Part shown: piece by piece, positions 9,941 through 19,399 of the stretch | How the letters are laid out: each line of letters opens with the position of its first letter | Numbering within the stretch: position 1 is the first letter of the stretch | DNA from: Dehalococcoidia bacterium | GTDB taxonomy: Bacteria; Chloroflexota; Dehalococcoidia; Dehalococcoidales; Fen-1064 | Assembly (NCBI GenBank): GCA_011171075.1 | Contig: DUFD01000007.1 | Span: 1-43,291, forward strand | Direction: 5' to 3' | DNA: 43,291 nucleotides | Program-made: the position numbers and the translations under genes | Notes under the pieces: model-generated | What the model was told of the DNA's origin: nothing | Databases searched by the model: none | Seen by the model: the letters and a program-made list of their open reading frames with translations, nothing else

Positions 9941-10516
9941 CTATGGTTTCTTATCAATAATATCAGCCAGAATACCCAGAAACTGGTGGAGTATCCGCGC
10001 AGTGGCTCCCCAGATTACCTTATCCTGATAGTGATAGTAATACTGGTCAATCTCCTTGCCGTCTAGGATATCCTTGTCCTGGCTGACGTTGCTCTTATCG
10101 AGTAATGCCGAGAGGGGGACCTCGATAACCTCCTCGGTCTCCCACTCATCCACCTTCAGATTGTAAGGCCATGGCATCCTGGCAACGAAGGGGGATATCA
10201 CATAATTAGAACCGATTGTGCGGAAATCGTCCAGTTCGCCGATTACCTCGACATCCTCAGCCGCCAGACCAACCTCTTCGGCAGACTCGCGTAGGGCCGT
10301 CTGGAGCAGGCTGTTGTCCCCTTCCTCATAGGCGCCACCCGGGAAGGATATCTGGCCTTTATGGTCTTTAACACGGTCGGTCCTCTGTATAAAGAGGATA
10401 TGGTACGCTCCCTGCTTTTTATACATGGGTATCAGCACCGCCGAAGATATCCGCCGGGGGTCGGAAATGTGAAGCTTCTGCCTCTGAGATAAAGCCTGTC
10501 TTAATTTCTTCTCCAT
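9941..10516 (-). CDS. Nudix hydrolase, CoA diphosphatase type
   Basis: 191 residues. The UPF0035 signature that marks CoA diphosphatases is present (LFIQRTDRVKDHKGQISFPGG, about 40-60), followed by the Nudix box (GGAYEEGDNSLLQTALRES then AEEVGL). The enzyme should split CoA or acyl-CoA into phosphopantetheine derivatives and 3',5'-ADP in the cytoplasm. It is divergent from the crotonase/CoA-transferase pair at 10643-12620, which also handles CoA thioesters. There is no clear ribosome site; a candidate promoter ends only about nine bases before the ATG, so the message may be nearly leaderless. Confidence 0.85.
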   Translation of the reverse strand: MEKKLRQALSQRQKLHISDPRRISSAVLIPMYKKQGAYHILFIQRTDRVKDHKGQISFPGGAYEEGDNSLLQTALRESAEEVGLAAEDVEVIGELDDFRTIGSNYVISPFVARMPWPYNLKVDEWETEEVIEVPLSALLDKSNVSQDKDILDGKEIDQYYYHYQDKVIWGATARILHQFLGILADIIDKKP

Positions 10517-10524
10517 ATATTACT

Positions 10525-10553
10525 ATACTACCACTGCTCTCCAACCGAGACAA
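10525..10553 (-). promoter_or_regulatory. Possible promoter giving a nearly leaderless Nudix mRNA
   Basis: On the minus strand TTGTCT (10553-10548), 17 bases, TAGTAT (10530-10525). Transcription would begin within a few bases of the start codon at 10516. Confidence 0.3.
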
Positions 10554-10566
10554 ACGTGTCTGAAGG

Positions 10567-10595
10567 TTGCACTGATACAAACCCGCATGTAATAT
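10567..10595 (+). promoter_or_regulatory. Candidate promoter of the crotonase/CoA-transferase pair
   Basis: TTGCAC (10567-10572), 17-base spacer, TAATAT (10590-10595). The resulting leader would be about 40 bases. Confidence 0.4.
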
Positions 10596-10642
10596 TATGA
10601 TATTTAACGGATAACTACCCAGTAAATCACCAGGGGGCAGCG

Positions 10643-11422
10643 ATGGCATACGAGACACTGCTTCTCCAAAAGAAAAACGGGGTCGGTATTATCACCCTCA
10701 ACCGTCCGGCGAAACTCAACGCCCTGAGTACCACCCTTCTTAACGAATTCGATAGGGCACTTACTGAGTTCGAGGAAGATGGTGAAGTGGACGTGCTCCT
10801 TGTCACTGGAGCCGGCGACCGGGCTTTCTCCGCCGGGGCAGATATACATGAAATGGTTGAGGTATCCGAGGCACAGCCGGGAGTGCCGGACCAACGTCCG
10901 CGCGACTGGGTATGGCACCTGGCAAACTACCGGAAGCCGACCATCGGCGTTATCAATGGTCTTGCTCACGGCGGCGGCGCCCTGATGTCCTCTATCTTCG
11001 ATATACGCCTCGGCTGCGAGCGCACCAATTTTCGCTTCCTGGCCGTCAGCTACGGCCGGGTCAACTCCACCTGGAGCCTGCCTTTGATTGTCGGACTACC
11101 GATGGCCAAGGAGCTTCTCTTCACCGGGCGGATAGTTGAGGCTGAGGAAGCATTTCGCATCGGGCTGCTCAACAGGCTTGTCCCATCAGCGGAACTGATG
11201 AAAACCGCCCTCGAAATGGCAGAGCTCATAGCCAGCAATGACGCCTCCGCGGTGCAAGCAGTCAGGGAGATGCTGGTCGGGGATATAGGCATGAACTGGT
11301 ACGATATGCTGCGCAATGAAGCCAGAATTATCGCCCGGTCGGTAAAGTCACCGCCACCGCGGCAGAGCTTCAGCAGCTTTCTGGAACGCAAGGGCAAGCG
11401 TCGGGGCAAGGGAGGTGACTGA
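10643..11422 (+). CDS. Crotonase-fold (enoyl-CoA hydratase/isomerase family) protein
   Basis: 259 residues, full crotonase length. The N-terminal strands (VGIITLNRPAKLNAL), the oxyanion-hole segment AFSAGADIHEM (61-71) and the second oxyanion-hole GGG (110-112) are present. By position, both catalytic glutamates of true enoyl-CoA hydratases seem replaced: Leu114 in GGGALMSS where E144 of rat hydratase would be, and no Glu near residue 134. It may therefore be an isomerase, decarboxylase, thioesterase or hydrolase-type crotonase acting on a CoA thioester. AGGGGGC lies upstream of the ATG. It ends two bases before the CoA-transferase gene, indicating a shared pathway. Confidence 0.85.
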   Translation: MAYETLLLQKKNGVGIITLNRPAKLNALSTTLLNEFDRALTEFEEDGEVDVLLVTGAGDRAFSAGADIHEMVEVSEAQPGVPDQRPRDWVWHLANYRKPTIGVINGLAHGGGALMSSIFDIRLGCERTNFRFLAVSYGRVNSTWSLPLIVGLPMAKELLFTGRIVEAEEAFRIGLLNRLVPSAELMKTALEMAELIASNDASAVQAVREMLVGDIGMNWYDMLRNEARIIARSVKSPPPRQSFSSFLERKGKRRGKGGD

Positions 11423-11423
11423 G

Positions 11424-12620
11424 ATGGCAGCGTCGAAGACGGCTCTGGAAGGTATCCGCGTGCTCGACCTGGGAAGATATCAGGCAGCGCCGAGAGCGGG
11501 ACTCGTCCTGGCACGGCTGGGCGCCGAGGTCATCAAGGTAGAAGCCCCGGGCGGTGATGAGAGTCGGGCTACCGGTGCCGGCGGTTCTGTCCGCGGCCAG
11601 AGTCCCTACTGGGTGCAGTACAACAGCGGCAAGAAGAGCATCGCTATTGACCTCCGCCAGGAGAAGGGAAAGGAAGTCCTCAGGGGTCTGGTGAAGATTT
11701 CTGACGTATTCATCCAGAACTTCCGCCCCGGTACAATCGATGAGATGGGATTCTCCTACGAAACGCTGCATGCGCTCAACCCGCGGATAGTGATGCTAAA
11801 TATATCCGCCTACGGGCAGTATGGACCCTACCGCGACCGCATAGGCTTTGACCAGATAGGGCAGGCAGTTTGCGGGCTGATGGCAATGACCGGTTATCCG
11901 GAGAATCCACCCACCGTCACCGCCATGCCCGTGATTGACCGTATTACGGCACTCCATGGCACCATCGGGGTGCTGGCCGCCCTGAGGGAACGCGATATCT
12001 CCGGGGAAGGCCAGGCCATTGACGTTTCGCTGGCCGATACCGGTTTTAGCCTTACGGAGATACCTATCACCCACTACCTAGGCACCGGCTTCGTACCGGA
12101 ACGGCAGGGCAGCCGTAATCCCGGCGGCCTGAGCAATGTTTACCAGACCACCGACGGCTGGGTGCTCTTTGTTGCCCCGAGCCAGAGAATATGGCCAAGG
12201 CTGTGTGATTTCCTTAATAGGCCGGAATGGGTGGATGACCCCCGATTCGCCAGCCGCACCGAGCGTTCGAAAAATGCCGCTGTCGTGGAGGTGGAACTGG
12301 CCAGATGGTTCGCCACGAGGACCACTGAAGAGGCGGTGGATACCCTCGCCGAGGCCGAGATACCCTGTGCGCCGGTCAACGATATCCCCCACGCAGCTAA
12401 GAGCCCCCAGCTGTGGGAGCGCGAGCTCCTGGTGGAGGTACCCGACCCCGTGGCGGGTACGATACACGTCTCCGGCAAACAGATAAAGCTCAGCCGCAGT
12501 GAGATGGTGGTCGGTTCGGCACCAACTGTAGGCCAGCATACCGACGAAATCCTACGCGACCTGCTAGGTTATTCACCGGAGCAGATACGGCAACTGCGTA
12601 GCGAAGATGTGGTGCGGTAA
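11424..12620 (+). CDS. Family III CoA-transferase (CaiB/BaiF type)
   Basis: 398 residues. It shows the family start (GIRVLDLGRYQAAPRAG), the LGAEVIKVEAPGGDESR segment (33-48), and MPVIDRITAL with Asp172, the position of the catalytic Asp that forms an aspartyl-CoA anhydride in formyl-CoA transferase. It should move CoA between acyl-CoAs and free carboxylic acids. I chose ATG 11424 because GGAGG lies eight bases upstream; the in-frame GTG at 11415 falls in that ribosome site. With the crotonase just upstream it probably activates and processes one carboxylic acid; the substrate is not evident. Confidence 0.88.
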   Translation: MAASKTALEGIRVLDLGRYQAAPRAGLVLARLGAEVIKVEAPGGDESRATGAGGSVRGQSPYWVQYNSGKKSIAIDLRQEKGKEVLRGLVKISDVFIQNFRPGTIDEMGFSYETLHALNPRIVMLNISAYGQYGPYRDRIGFDQIGQAVCGLMAMTGYPENPPTVTAMPVIDRITALHGTIGVLAALRERDISGEGQAIDVSLADTGFSLTEIPITHYLGTGFVPERQGSRNPGGLSNVYQTTDGWVLFVAPSQRIWPRLCDFLNRPEWVDDPRFASRTERSKNAAVVEVELARWFATRTTEEAVDTLAEAEIPCAPVNDIPHAAKSPQLWERELLVEVPDPVAGTIHVSGKQIKLSRSEMVVGSAPTVGQHTDEILRDLLGYSPEQIRQLRSEDVVR

Positions 12621-12625
12621 GGTAC

Positions 12626-12669
12626 TTGACATTCTAGTAGATATGTTGTACAGTATATTTGTACAACAT
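12626..12669 (+). promoter_or_regulatory. Toxin-antitoxin promoter with TGTACA operator pair
   Basis: TTGACA (12626-12631), 17-base spacer, TACAGT (12649-12654). Overlapping the -10 is an inverted repeat: ATGTTGTACA (12643-12652) and TGTACAACAT (12660-12669). Each arm carries a TGTACA core, 13 bp apart. In E. coli the YefM-YoeB complex is known to bind a pair of TGTACA-core palindromes at its promoter, so this is very likely the autoregulatory operator. Confidence 0.8.
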
Positions 12670-12694
12670 ATATTTGATATTTTAGAGGGGAGCC

Positions 12695-12973
12695 ATGGTT
12701 ACAAAAACGACATACAGTAATGCTAGACAATCCTTTCGTGCTTTATGGGATGAGGTAATATCAACGCGTGAACCTATTTTTATCACTCGTAGGGGCGCGG
12801 AGAATGTTGCCCTCATTTCAGCAGATGAACTAAGTAGTATAATAGAGACAGTTCATCTGCTGCGTTCCCCAGAGAACGCCAGGAGGTTGTTAACAGCGTT
12901 GAACCGCGCTTACGAAGACGGTGTCCAACCATCATCCTTAGACGAACTCAAGCGAGAGTTAGGGGTTGAGTAA
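12695..12973 (+). CDS. yefM: Antitoxin of the Phd/YefM family
   Basis: 92 residues. The N-terminal DNA-binding fold typical of Phd/YefM is clear (TYSNARQSFRALWDEVISTREPIFITRRG, then ENVALISADELSSIIETVHLL), and the C-terminal half (about 58-92) is the part that would wrap the toxin. It should neutralise the YoeB-like toxin and repress the operon. AGAGGGG lies upstream of ATG 12695, and the gene overlaps the toxin start by eight bases, giving translational coupling. The pair is inserted between the CoA-transferase and pyrG. Confidence 0.9.
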   Translation: MVTKTTYSNARQSFRALWDEVISTREPIFITRRGAENVALISADELSSIIETVHLLRSPENARRLLTALNRAYEDGVQPSSLDELKRELGVE

Positions 12974-13256
12974 GGGTAAGCGCAAGCAAAGGTCGAAAGT
13001 AAGAAAGCCAGTATTTCAGCCTGAGTTTAAAGAGGATTTGAAGTATTGGATTGATACAAATTGGACAATTGCACATAGAGCATTAAACATAGTAGATGAA
13101 ATCATACACCGAGACCCTTTTACTGGCACGGGTAAGCCAGAGCCACTAAAGGGTCTTTCAGATATATGGTCAAGAAGACTTACTCAAGAGCATCGTATTG
13201 TTTATTTGGTCCGCGATGACAGAATTGACTTTCTTCAGGCACGCTACCACTATTAG
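12966..13256 (+). CDS. yoeB: YoeB-like ribosome-dependent mRNA interferase toxin
   Basis: 96 residues with a TTG start overlapping the antitoxin end. The RelE-fold signature of YoeB is strong: RDPFTGTGKPEPLKGL, then IWSRRLTQEHRIVYLV and the C-terminal QARYHY, which includes the Arg and the His-Tyr tail used for cleavage in YoeB. The extreme N-terminus is unusually basic (SKGKRKQRSKVRK), about ten residues longer than the E. coli protein. It should cut ribosome-bound mRNA when free of antitoxin. Confidence 0.9.
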   Translation: MSKGKRKQRSKVRKPVFQPEFKEDLKYWIDTNWTIAHRALNIVDEIIHRDPFTGTGKPEPLKGLSDIWSRRLTQEHRIVYLVRDDRIDFLQARYHY

Positions 13257-13299
13257 CTGTCTCTATTCAAACTGACCCACTACCTAGTCCCTCGAATAC

Positions 13300-13329
13300 T
13301 TGACAATTTTACATTTGTCTGTTTATAAT
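13300..13329 (+). promoter_or_regulatory. Near-consensus promoter of pyrG
   Basis: TTGACA (13300-13305) and TATAAT (13324-13329) with an 18-base spacer. Transcription would start near 13336, leaving a leader of about 80 bases. I see no G-rich start-site run of the kind used for CTP-sensing at some Gram-positive pyrG genes. Confidence 0.75.
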
Positions 13330-13400
13330 CAGAATAGCTTTTTCCAATCCTGCGTCCTGCGCGATTGTTCCTAATACAAGGGTACCTCTCAACCCGATAG

Positions 13401-15047
<1,647 letters not shown>

Positions 15048-15137
15048 TATTCAAAAAGATAAATGCCCATACTATGTGCATCCAATACATCAACAAGTTA
15101 GAGTAAGGAAAGCTAAATAAGCAAGGTGAAGATTTAG

Positions 15138-15788
15138 ATGCGTATCTTTCTGGACACGGCCAACATAGACGAGATAAGGGAGGCAGCCGGACTGGGTATC
15201 ATCAGCGGCGTCACCACCAACCCGAGCCTCCTGTCGAAGGAAGCCACCTCTGATTACGAAACAGTAATCAAGACCATCTGCTCCATCGTCAGCGGGTCGG
15301 TCTCCGCCGAGGTCCTCGCAGAAGACGCCGACGCAATGATTACGGAAGCCCGCGCTAAAGCGTCCTGGGCACCCAATGTGACCATTAAAATACCGGTTAC
15401 AGCGGCCGGTATCAAGGCAACAACCGTCCTGAGCAAGGAAAAAGTAGACGTTAACATGACCCTCTGCTTCTCAGTAAACCAGGCACTGCTGGCCGCCCTT
15501 GCCGGGGCTGCCTATGTCAGCCCGTTTGTCGGCAGGCTGGATGATGTGGGCCATGACGGCATGCAACTCATCAAGGAGATCGTTGATATCTACGACCACT
15601 ATCAATTCAACACCAAGGTCATCGCCGCCAGTATTCGCCACCCGCTGCACTGCGTGGCGGCTGCCAAGGCAGGGGCCCACATTGCCACAGTACCATATAA
15701 CGTACTGATGCAAATGATGCGGCACCCACTCACCGACGTTGGAATCGAACGATTCCTCAGTGACTGGCAGCGTGTACAGGGAAAATGA
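15138..15788 (+). CDS. fsa: Transaldolase-like protein, fructose-6-phosphate aldolase subfamily
   Basis: 216 residues, the short TalC/FSA form. The start [16 protein letters not shown], the GVTTNPSLL motif (24-32) and the Schiff-base Lys84 in NVTIKIPVT are all present, and the C-terminal [15 protein letters not shown] segment is typical. It should act in the non-oxidative pentose phosphate pathway as a transaldolase, or as fructose-6-phosphate aldolase; the subfamily does either. AAGGTGA lies upstream of the ATG. Its stop overlaps the start region of rho (ATGATGA). Confidence 0.93.
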   Translation: MRIFLDTANIDEIREAAGLGIISGVTTNPSLLSKEATSDYETVIKTICSIVSGSVSAEVLAEDADAMITEARAKASWAPNVTIKIPVTAAGIKATTVLSKEKVDVNMTLCFSVNQALLAALAGAAYVSPFVGRLDDVGHDGMQLIKEIVDIYDHYQFNTKVIAASIRHPLHCVAAAKAGAHIATVPYNVLMQMMRHPLTDVGIERFLSDWQRVQGK

Positions 15789-17113
15789 TGAAAAAAGAAA
15801 TTACTAACGAAGAAAATACCACGGCAACCACAAGGGAGAATACTAGAATGGACATCAACCAGTTAGAGGCCAAGAGTAAAGATGAACTGATGGAACTGGC
15901 CAAGGAAATGGAGCTCTCCGACTATGTTGACCTCAGCAAGCAGGACCTGACAATGCGGCTCCTCCAGGCGGAAGCCGAGCAGCAGGGTAACATCTTCTGC
16001 AGCGGTATCCTGGAGATTATGCCCGATGGTTACGGTTTCCTCCGGCAGAGTTCGCTATTACCCAGTTCCTCCGATATATACGTATCCCAGTCCCAGATAA
16101 GGCGTTTCGGTCTACGCGTCGGCGACATGGTTGCCGGTCAGGGCAGGCCCGCACGGGCCGGCGAGAAGTACTACAGCCTGCTACGGATAGAGGCCGTCAA
16201 CGATATAAATCCAGAGCTTGCCAAGAGTCGTCCACACTTCGGCTCGCTCACTCCTACCTTCCCCGACCAACTTATCAGTCTCGAGGTGCCGAACGATAAC
16301 CTCTCAACAAGACTGCTCAACCTGATAGCCCCCATCGGCCGCGGCCAGCGTGGTTTGATTGTCTCCCCACCCAAGGCAGGCAAGACAATACTGCTCAAGT
16401 CCATCGCCAACGCCGCCAATACCAACTATGATGACATCCATATCATGGTGTGTCTTATCGGTGAACGCCCCGAGGAAGTTACCGACATGAAGCGTTCGGT
16501 CAAGGGTGAGGTAATCAGCGCCACCTTCGACGAACCGGTGGAGAACCACACCCGCGTCGCCGAGCTGGCACAAGAGAGGGCCAAGCGCCTGGTAGAGAGT
16601 GGACGGGACGTGGTTATTCTGCTCGACGGTATCACACGCCTCACCCGCTCCTATAACCTGGCGATGCCGTCTAGCGGTCGCACCCTGTCTGGCGGCATTG
16701 ACCCGGCTGCGCTATACCCCGCCAAGCACTTCTTCGGCGCTGCCCGCAATACCGAGGAGGGCGGCAGCCTGACAATACTGGCTACCTGTTTGGTCGACAC
16801 CGGCAGCCGCATGGACGACCTCATCTATGAGGAGTTCAAGGGTACCGGCAATATGGAGGTACACCTTGACCGCCGGCTGGCACAGCGTCGTATCTACCCG
16901 GCAATAGACATTGAGCAAAGCGGTACCAGACGCGAAGAGCTACTGCTCAATGAGGAGACTCTGAAGCAGGTGTGGCTCCTGCGGCGTATGGTAGCCATGA
17001 TTTCCGCTGACTCGACCAACTTCGTGGAAGGCACCGAGCGCCTGCTCGAGCGCCTGCGGCGGTCGAAGGACAACGAACAGTTCCTGGCAAACCTGAGCAA
17101 GGACGCCGAATAA
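15788..17113 (+). CDS. rho: Transcription termination factor Rho
   Basis: About 441 residues. A Rho_N helical domain (about 22-65) precedes the cold-shock-like RNA-binding domain with RNP1 DGYGFLR (about 80-86). The ATPase domain has Walker A PPKAGKT (about 194-200), the LIGERPEEVTDM segment and VVILLDGITRL. It is a hexameric RNA helicase that ends transcription. The ATG at 15788 is preferred over 15785 because AGGGA lies five bases upstream. A third in-frame ATG at 15848, with AGGGAG nine bases upstream, begins directly at the Rho_N domain and could be the main start. Confidence 0.96.
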   Translation: MKKEITNEENTTATTRENTRMDINQLEAKSKDELMELAKEMELSDYVDLSKQDLTMRLLQAEAEQQGNIFCSGILEIMPDGYGFLRQSSLLPSSSDIYVSQSQIRRFGLRVGDMVAGQGRPARAGEKYYSLLRIEAVNDINPELAKSRPHFGSLTPTFPDQLISLEVPNDNLSTRLLNLIAPIGRGQRGLIVSPPKAGKTILLKSIANAANTNYDDIHIMVCLIGERPEEVTDMKRSVKGEVISATFDEPVENHTRVAELAQERAKRLVESGRDVVILLDGITRLTRSYNLAMPSSGRTLSGGIDPAALYPAKHFFGAARNTEEGGSLTILATCLVDTGSRMDDLIYEEFKGTGNMEVHLDRRLAQRRIYPAIDIEQSGTRREELLLNEETLKQVWLLRRMVAMISADSTNFVEGTERLLERLRRSKDNEQFLANLSKDAE

Positions 17114-17160
17114 AACAACTACTCTCTACGGCTGTCTACTTCCCTTCCCAAGTTGAAAAG

Positions 17161-17220
17161 CCAAGGGGGTGTCCCCCTTGGAATCCCCCTTCCAAAGGGG
17201 TTACACCCCTCTGGACACCC
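17161..17220. repeat. G/C-run hairpins downstream of rho
   Basis: CCAAGGGGG (17161-17169) and CCCCCTTGG (17173-17181) form a perfect 9-bp stem with loop TGT. A second foldback (CCCCTT-CC-AAAGGGG) follows at once, then another C-rich run. The 429 bases between rho and uvrC hold no gene; they consist of such foldbacks, including AAAGAGGGACACAGCCCT (17346-17363), similar to the terminator stem at 17386-17404, and G-rich runs near 17430-17460. They look like members of an intergenic palindromic repeat family. Confidence 0.55.
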
Positions 17221-17385
17221 CAAAACGGTGAGAAGGTTTGTTTCAGGGCTTACGTATTTACACCTAATAGAGAGCCGTAATCCAGCAGCATTATCAGGTT
17301 TTCTTTAAATTTAAAGACGAAGACTCCAGACACTTTTGGGGGAGCTAAAGAGGGACACAGCCCTAAGCATTGGTCAAAGGAGTCT

Positions 17386-17410
17386 AAGAGGGCGTAGCCC
17401 TCTTTTATTT
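17386..17410 (+). terminator. Rho-independent terminator between rho and uvrC
   Basis: AAGAGGGC (17386-17393), loop GTA, GCCCTCTT (17397-17404), followed by TTATTT. It lies 270 bases past the rho stop and would insulate uvrC from the pyrG operon. Confidence 0.6.
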
Positions 17411-17557
17411 ATCTCCCCCTTCCCCAGCGGGGCAGGGGGATACAGGGGGATGGGGCCTCCCCTACTAAACAGTTGGACATTTAAAAAATAAAGCAACTTG
17501 CCAAGAACCTGAATGAGGTATTAAGCTTGGGGTGATGGCCGCGTGAGGGGGGCCGAT

Positions 17558-19393
17558 GTGACAAGCAGCCTGATAACCGAACAGCTCAAACAGCTACCCG
17601 CCAGCCCTGGCGTATACCTGATGAAAGATGCTGCCGGGAACATCCTCTACGTAGGCAAGGCCGCCGACCTCAGCCAGCGGGTGCGGTCCTACTTCAGCCC
17701 AGGCCAGAACCTGCCTTACAAACTAAAACAACTGGTCACCAAGGCACATGAAATCGATTTCTATGTTACCAACCTCGACCAGGAAGCCCTCATCCTCGAG
17801 CTGAACCTCATCAAGCAGCACCACCCACCGTACAACGTCCGCCTTAAGGACGACAAGACCTTCCCCTACCTAAAGGTCTCGCTGAATGAGGAGTGGCCCA
17901 GGGTATACTTCACCCGCCGCCTCGAAGAGGACGGCGGGCGCTACTTCGGGCCCTTCGCCAGCGCCGGCTCGGTACGTCAGACGCTCAAGGCATTGAAGAA
18001 GATATTCCCCTTCCGCTCCTGCTCTAAAGCCATCACGGGCACGGATTCCCGCGCCTGCCTCGAATTTCACATGAACCAGTGCGTTGGTCCCTGTATCGGG
18101 GCTGTGAACAGGGAGGAGTACGGAGAGGTCATCAGGCAGGTCATCCTCTTTCTGGAAGGCAAGCAGGAGGTGGTTATTCGAGAACTGGAGAAACGGATGC
18201 AGCAGGCCGCCAAAGCCCTCGAGTTTGAGAAGGCTGCCCTGATAAGGGACCAGGTCGAGGCAATCAATCGCGTGATTGAAGGGCAACGCATTGCCGATGT
18301 CACCAGTGGTGAGCAGGACGTCGTTGCTTTTGCCCAGAATAAAAACCAGGCCTGTGTCCAGGTCTTTTTTATCCGGGGTGGCAGGCTTATCGGACGGGAG
18401 AGCTTTGTCCTGCAGGGCACCAGGTCTGAAGAACCCATCCACATTATGTCCAGTTTCGTTAAACAATTCTACTCCTCTGCTCCGTACATACCACCTCTTC
18501 TGCTGTTGCAGTACCCGGTGGACGACCAGGCAGCCATCGAGGAATGGCTCGAGGGGAAACGGGTAGGCCGGGTGCGTATTCAGGTACCACTGAGGGGCAA
18601 TAAAAAGCGTCTGGTGAACATAGTTGCCAATAACGCCACACTCGGCCTCCAGCAGATGAAGCTCAGGCAGCTGTCCGCACCATCAGCACTGAAGGCTGCC
18701 CTGGAAGAGATTGAAAAAGAGCTCCGCCTGCCACACACTCCCTCCCGCCTCGAAGGGTATGACATCTCGAACATACAGGGGAAAGGAGCGGTGGGCAGCA
18801 TGGTGGTCTTCGACCAGGGCAGGCCAAAGCCCTCTCTCTACCGCCGATTCCGCATCAAGACCGTAGAGGGAGCGGACGACTACGCCATGCTTCAGGAAGT
18901 ACTCCGACGCCGCTTCAAGCGAAGTAGTCTCGAAGGCAAAGAGACCTCGAAAGCGGATACATGGTCGGTTCTGCCTGACCTCGTTCTGATTGACGGTGGT
19001 AAAGGCCAACTCAATGCCAGCCTTGCTGCTATGAAGGAGATCAGTGCCGGAGAGGTACCGATTGCCAGTCTGGCCAAGGAAAACGAAGAAGTCTTTATCC
19101 CCCACCGGAAAGAGCCGGTAGTCCTCCCCGCCACTTCTCCCGGCCTGCAGTTGCTGCAACGCCTCCGCGATGAGGCGCACAGATTCGCCATTGGCTATCA
19201 CCGGAAGGTCCGCCACAAGCAGACCTTTGATTCTTCGCTAGATACCATACCGGGTATCGGACCGAAGCGCAAGCGCGCCCTGCTCAGGCAATTTGGCTCA
19301 GTGCGCGGTATCCGTGAGGCCTCTATTGAGGAGTTGTCTTCCGCGAAAGGCATGTCTACAAAGCTGGCAACAAAGATAAAGGAACTATTATAA
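17558..19393 (+). CDS. uvrC: Excinuclease ABC subunit C
   Basis: About 611 residues. The GIY-YIG nuclease domain is at the start (PGVYLMKDAAGNILYVGKA). The four-Cys region RACLEFHMNQCVGPC is near 165, a UVR domain (VIRELEKRMQQAAKALEFEK) near 205-240, the RNase H-like second nuclease domain (LEGYDISNIQGKGAVGSMV) near 385-540, and helix-hairpin-helix DNA-binding motifs (IPGIGPKRKRALLRQFGS) at the end. It makes both incisions in nucleotide excision repair with UvrA and UvrB. I prefer the GTG at 17558, preceded by AGGGGGG at five bases; a GTG at 17543 is possible. It opens a rightward train of closely spaced genes. Confidence 0.96.
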   Translation: MTSSLITEQLKQLPASPGVYLMKDAAGNILYVGKAADLSQRVRSYFSPGQNLPYKLKQLVTKAHEIDFYVTNLDQEALILELNLIKQHHPPYNVRLKDDKTFPYLKVSLNEEWPRVYFTRRLEEDGGRYFGPFASAGSVRQTLKALKKIFPFRSCSKAITGTDSRACLEFHMNQCVGPCIGAVNREEYGEVIRQVILFLEGKQEVVIRELEKRMQQAAKALEFEKAALIRDQVEAINRVIEGQRIADVTSGEQDVVAFAQNKNQACVQVFFIRGGRLIGRESFVLQGTRSEEPIHIMSSFVKQFYSSAPYIPPLLLLQYPVDDQAAIEEWLEGKRVGRVRIQVPLRGNKKRLVNIVANNATLGLQQMKLRQLSAPSALKAALEEIEKELRLPHTPSRLEGYDISNIQGKGAVGSMVVFDQGRPKPSLYRRFRIKTVEGADDYAMLQEVLRRRFKRSSLEGKETSKADTWSVLPDLVLIDGGKGQLNASLAAMKEISAGEVPIASLAKENEEVFIPHRKEPVVLPATSPGLQLLQRLRDEAHRFAIGYHRKVRHKQTFDSSLDTIPGIGPKRKRALLRQFGSVRGIREASIEELSSAKGMSTKLATKIKELL

Positions 19394-19399
19394 TAGACT

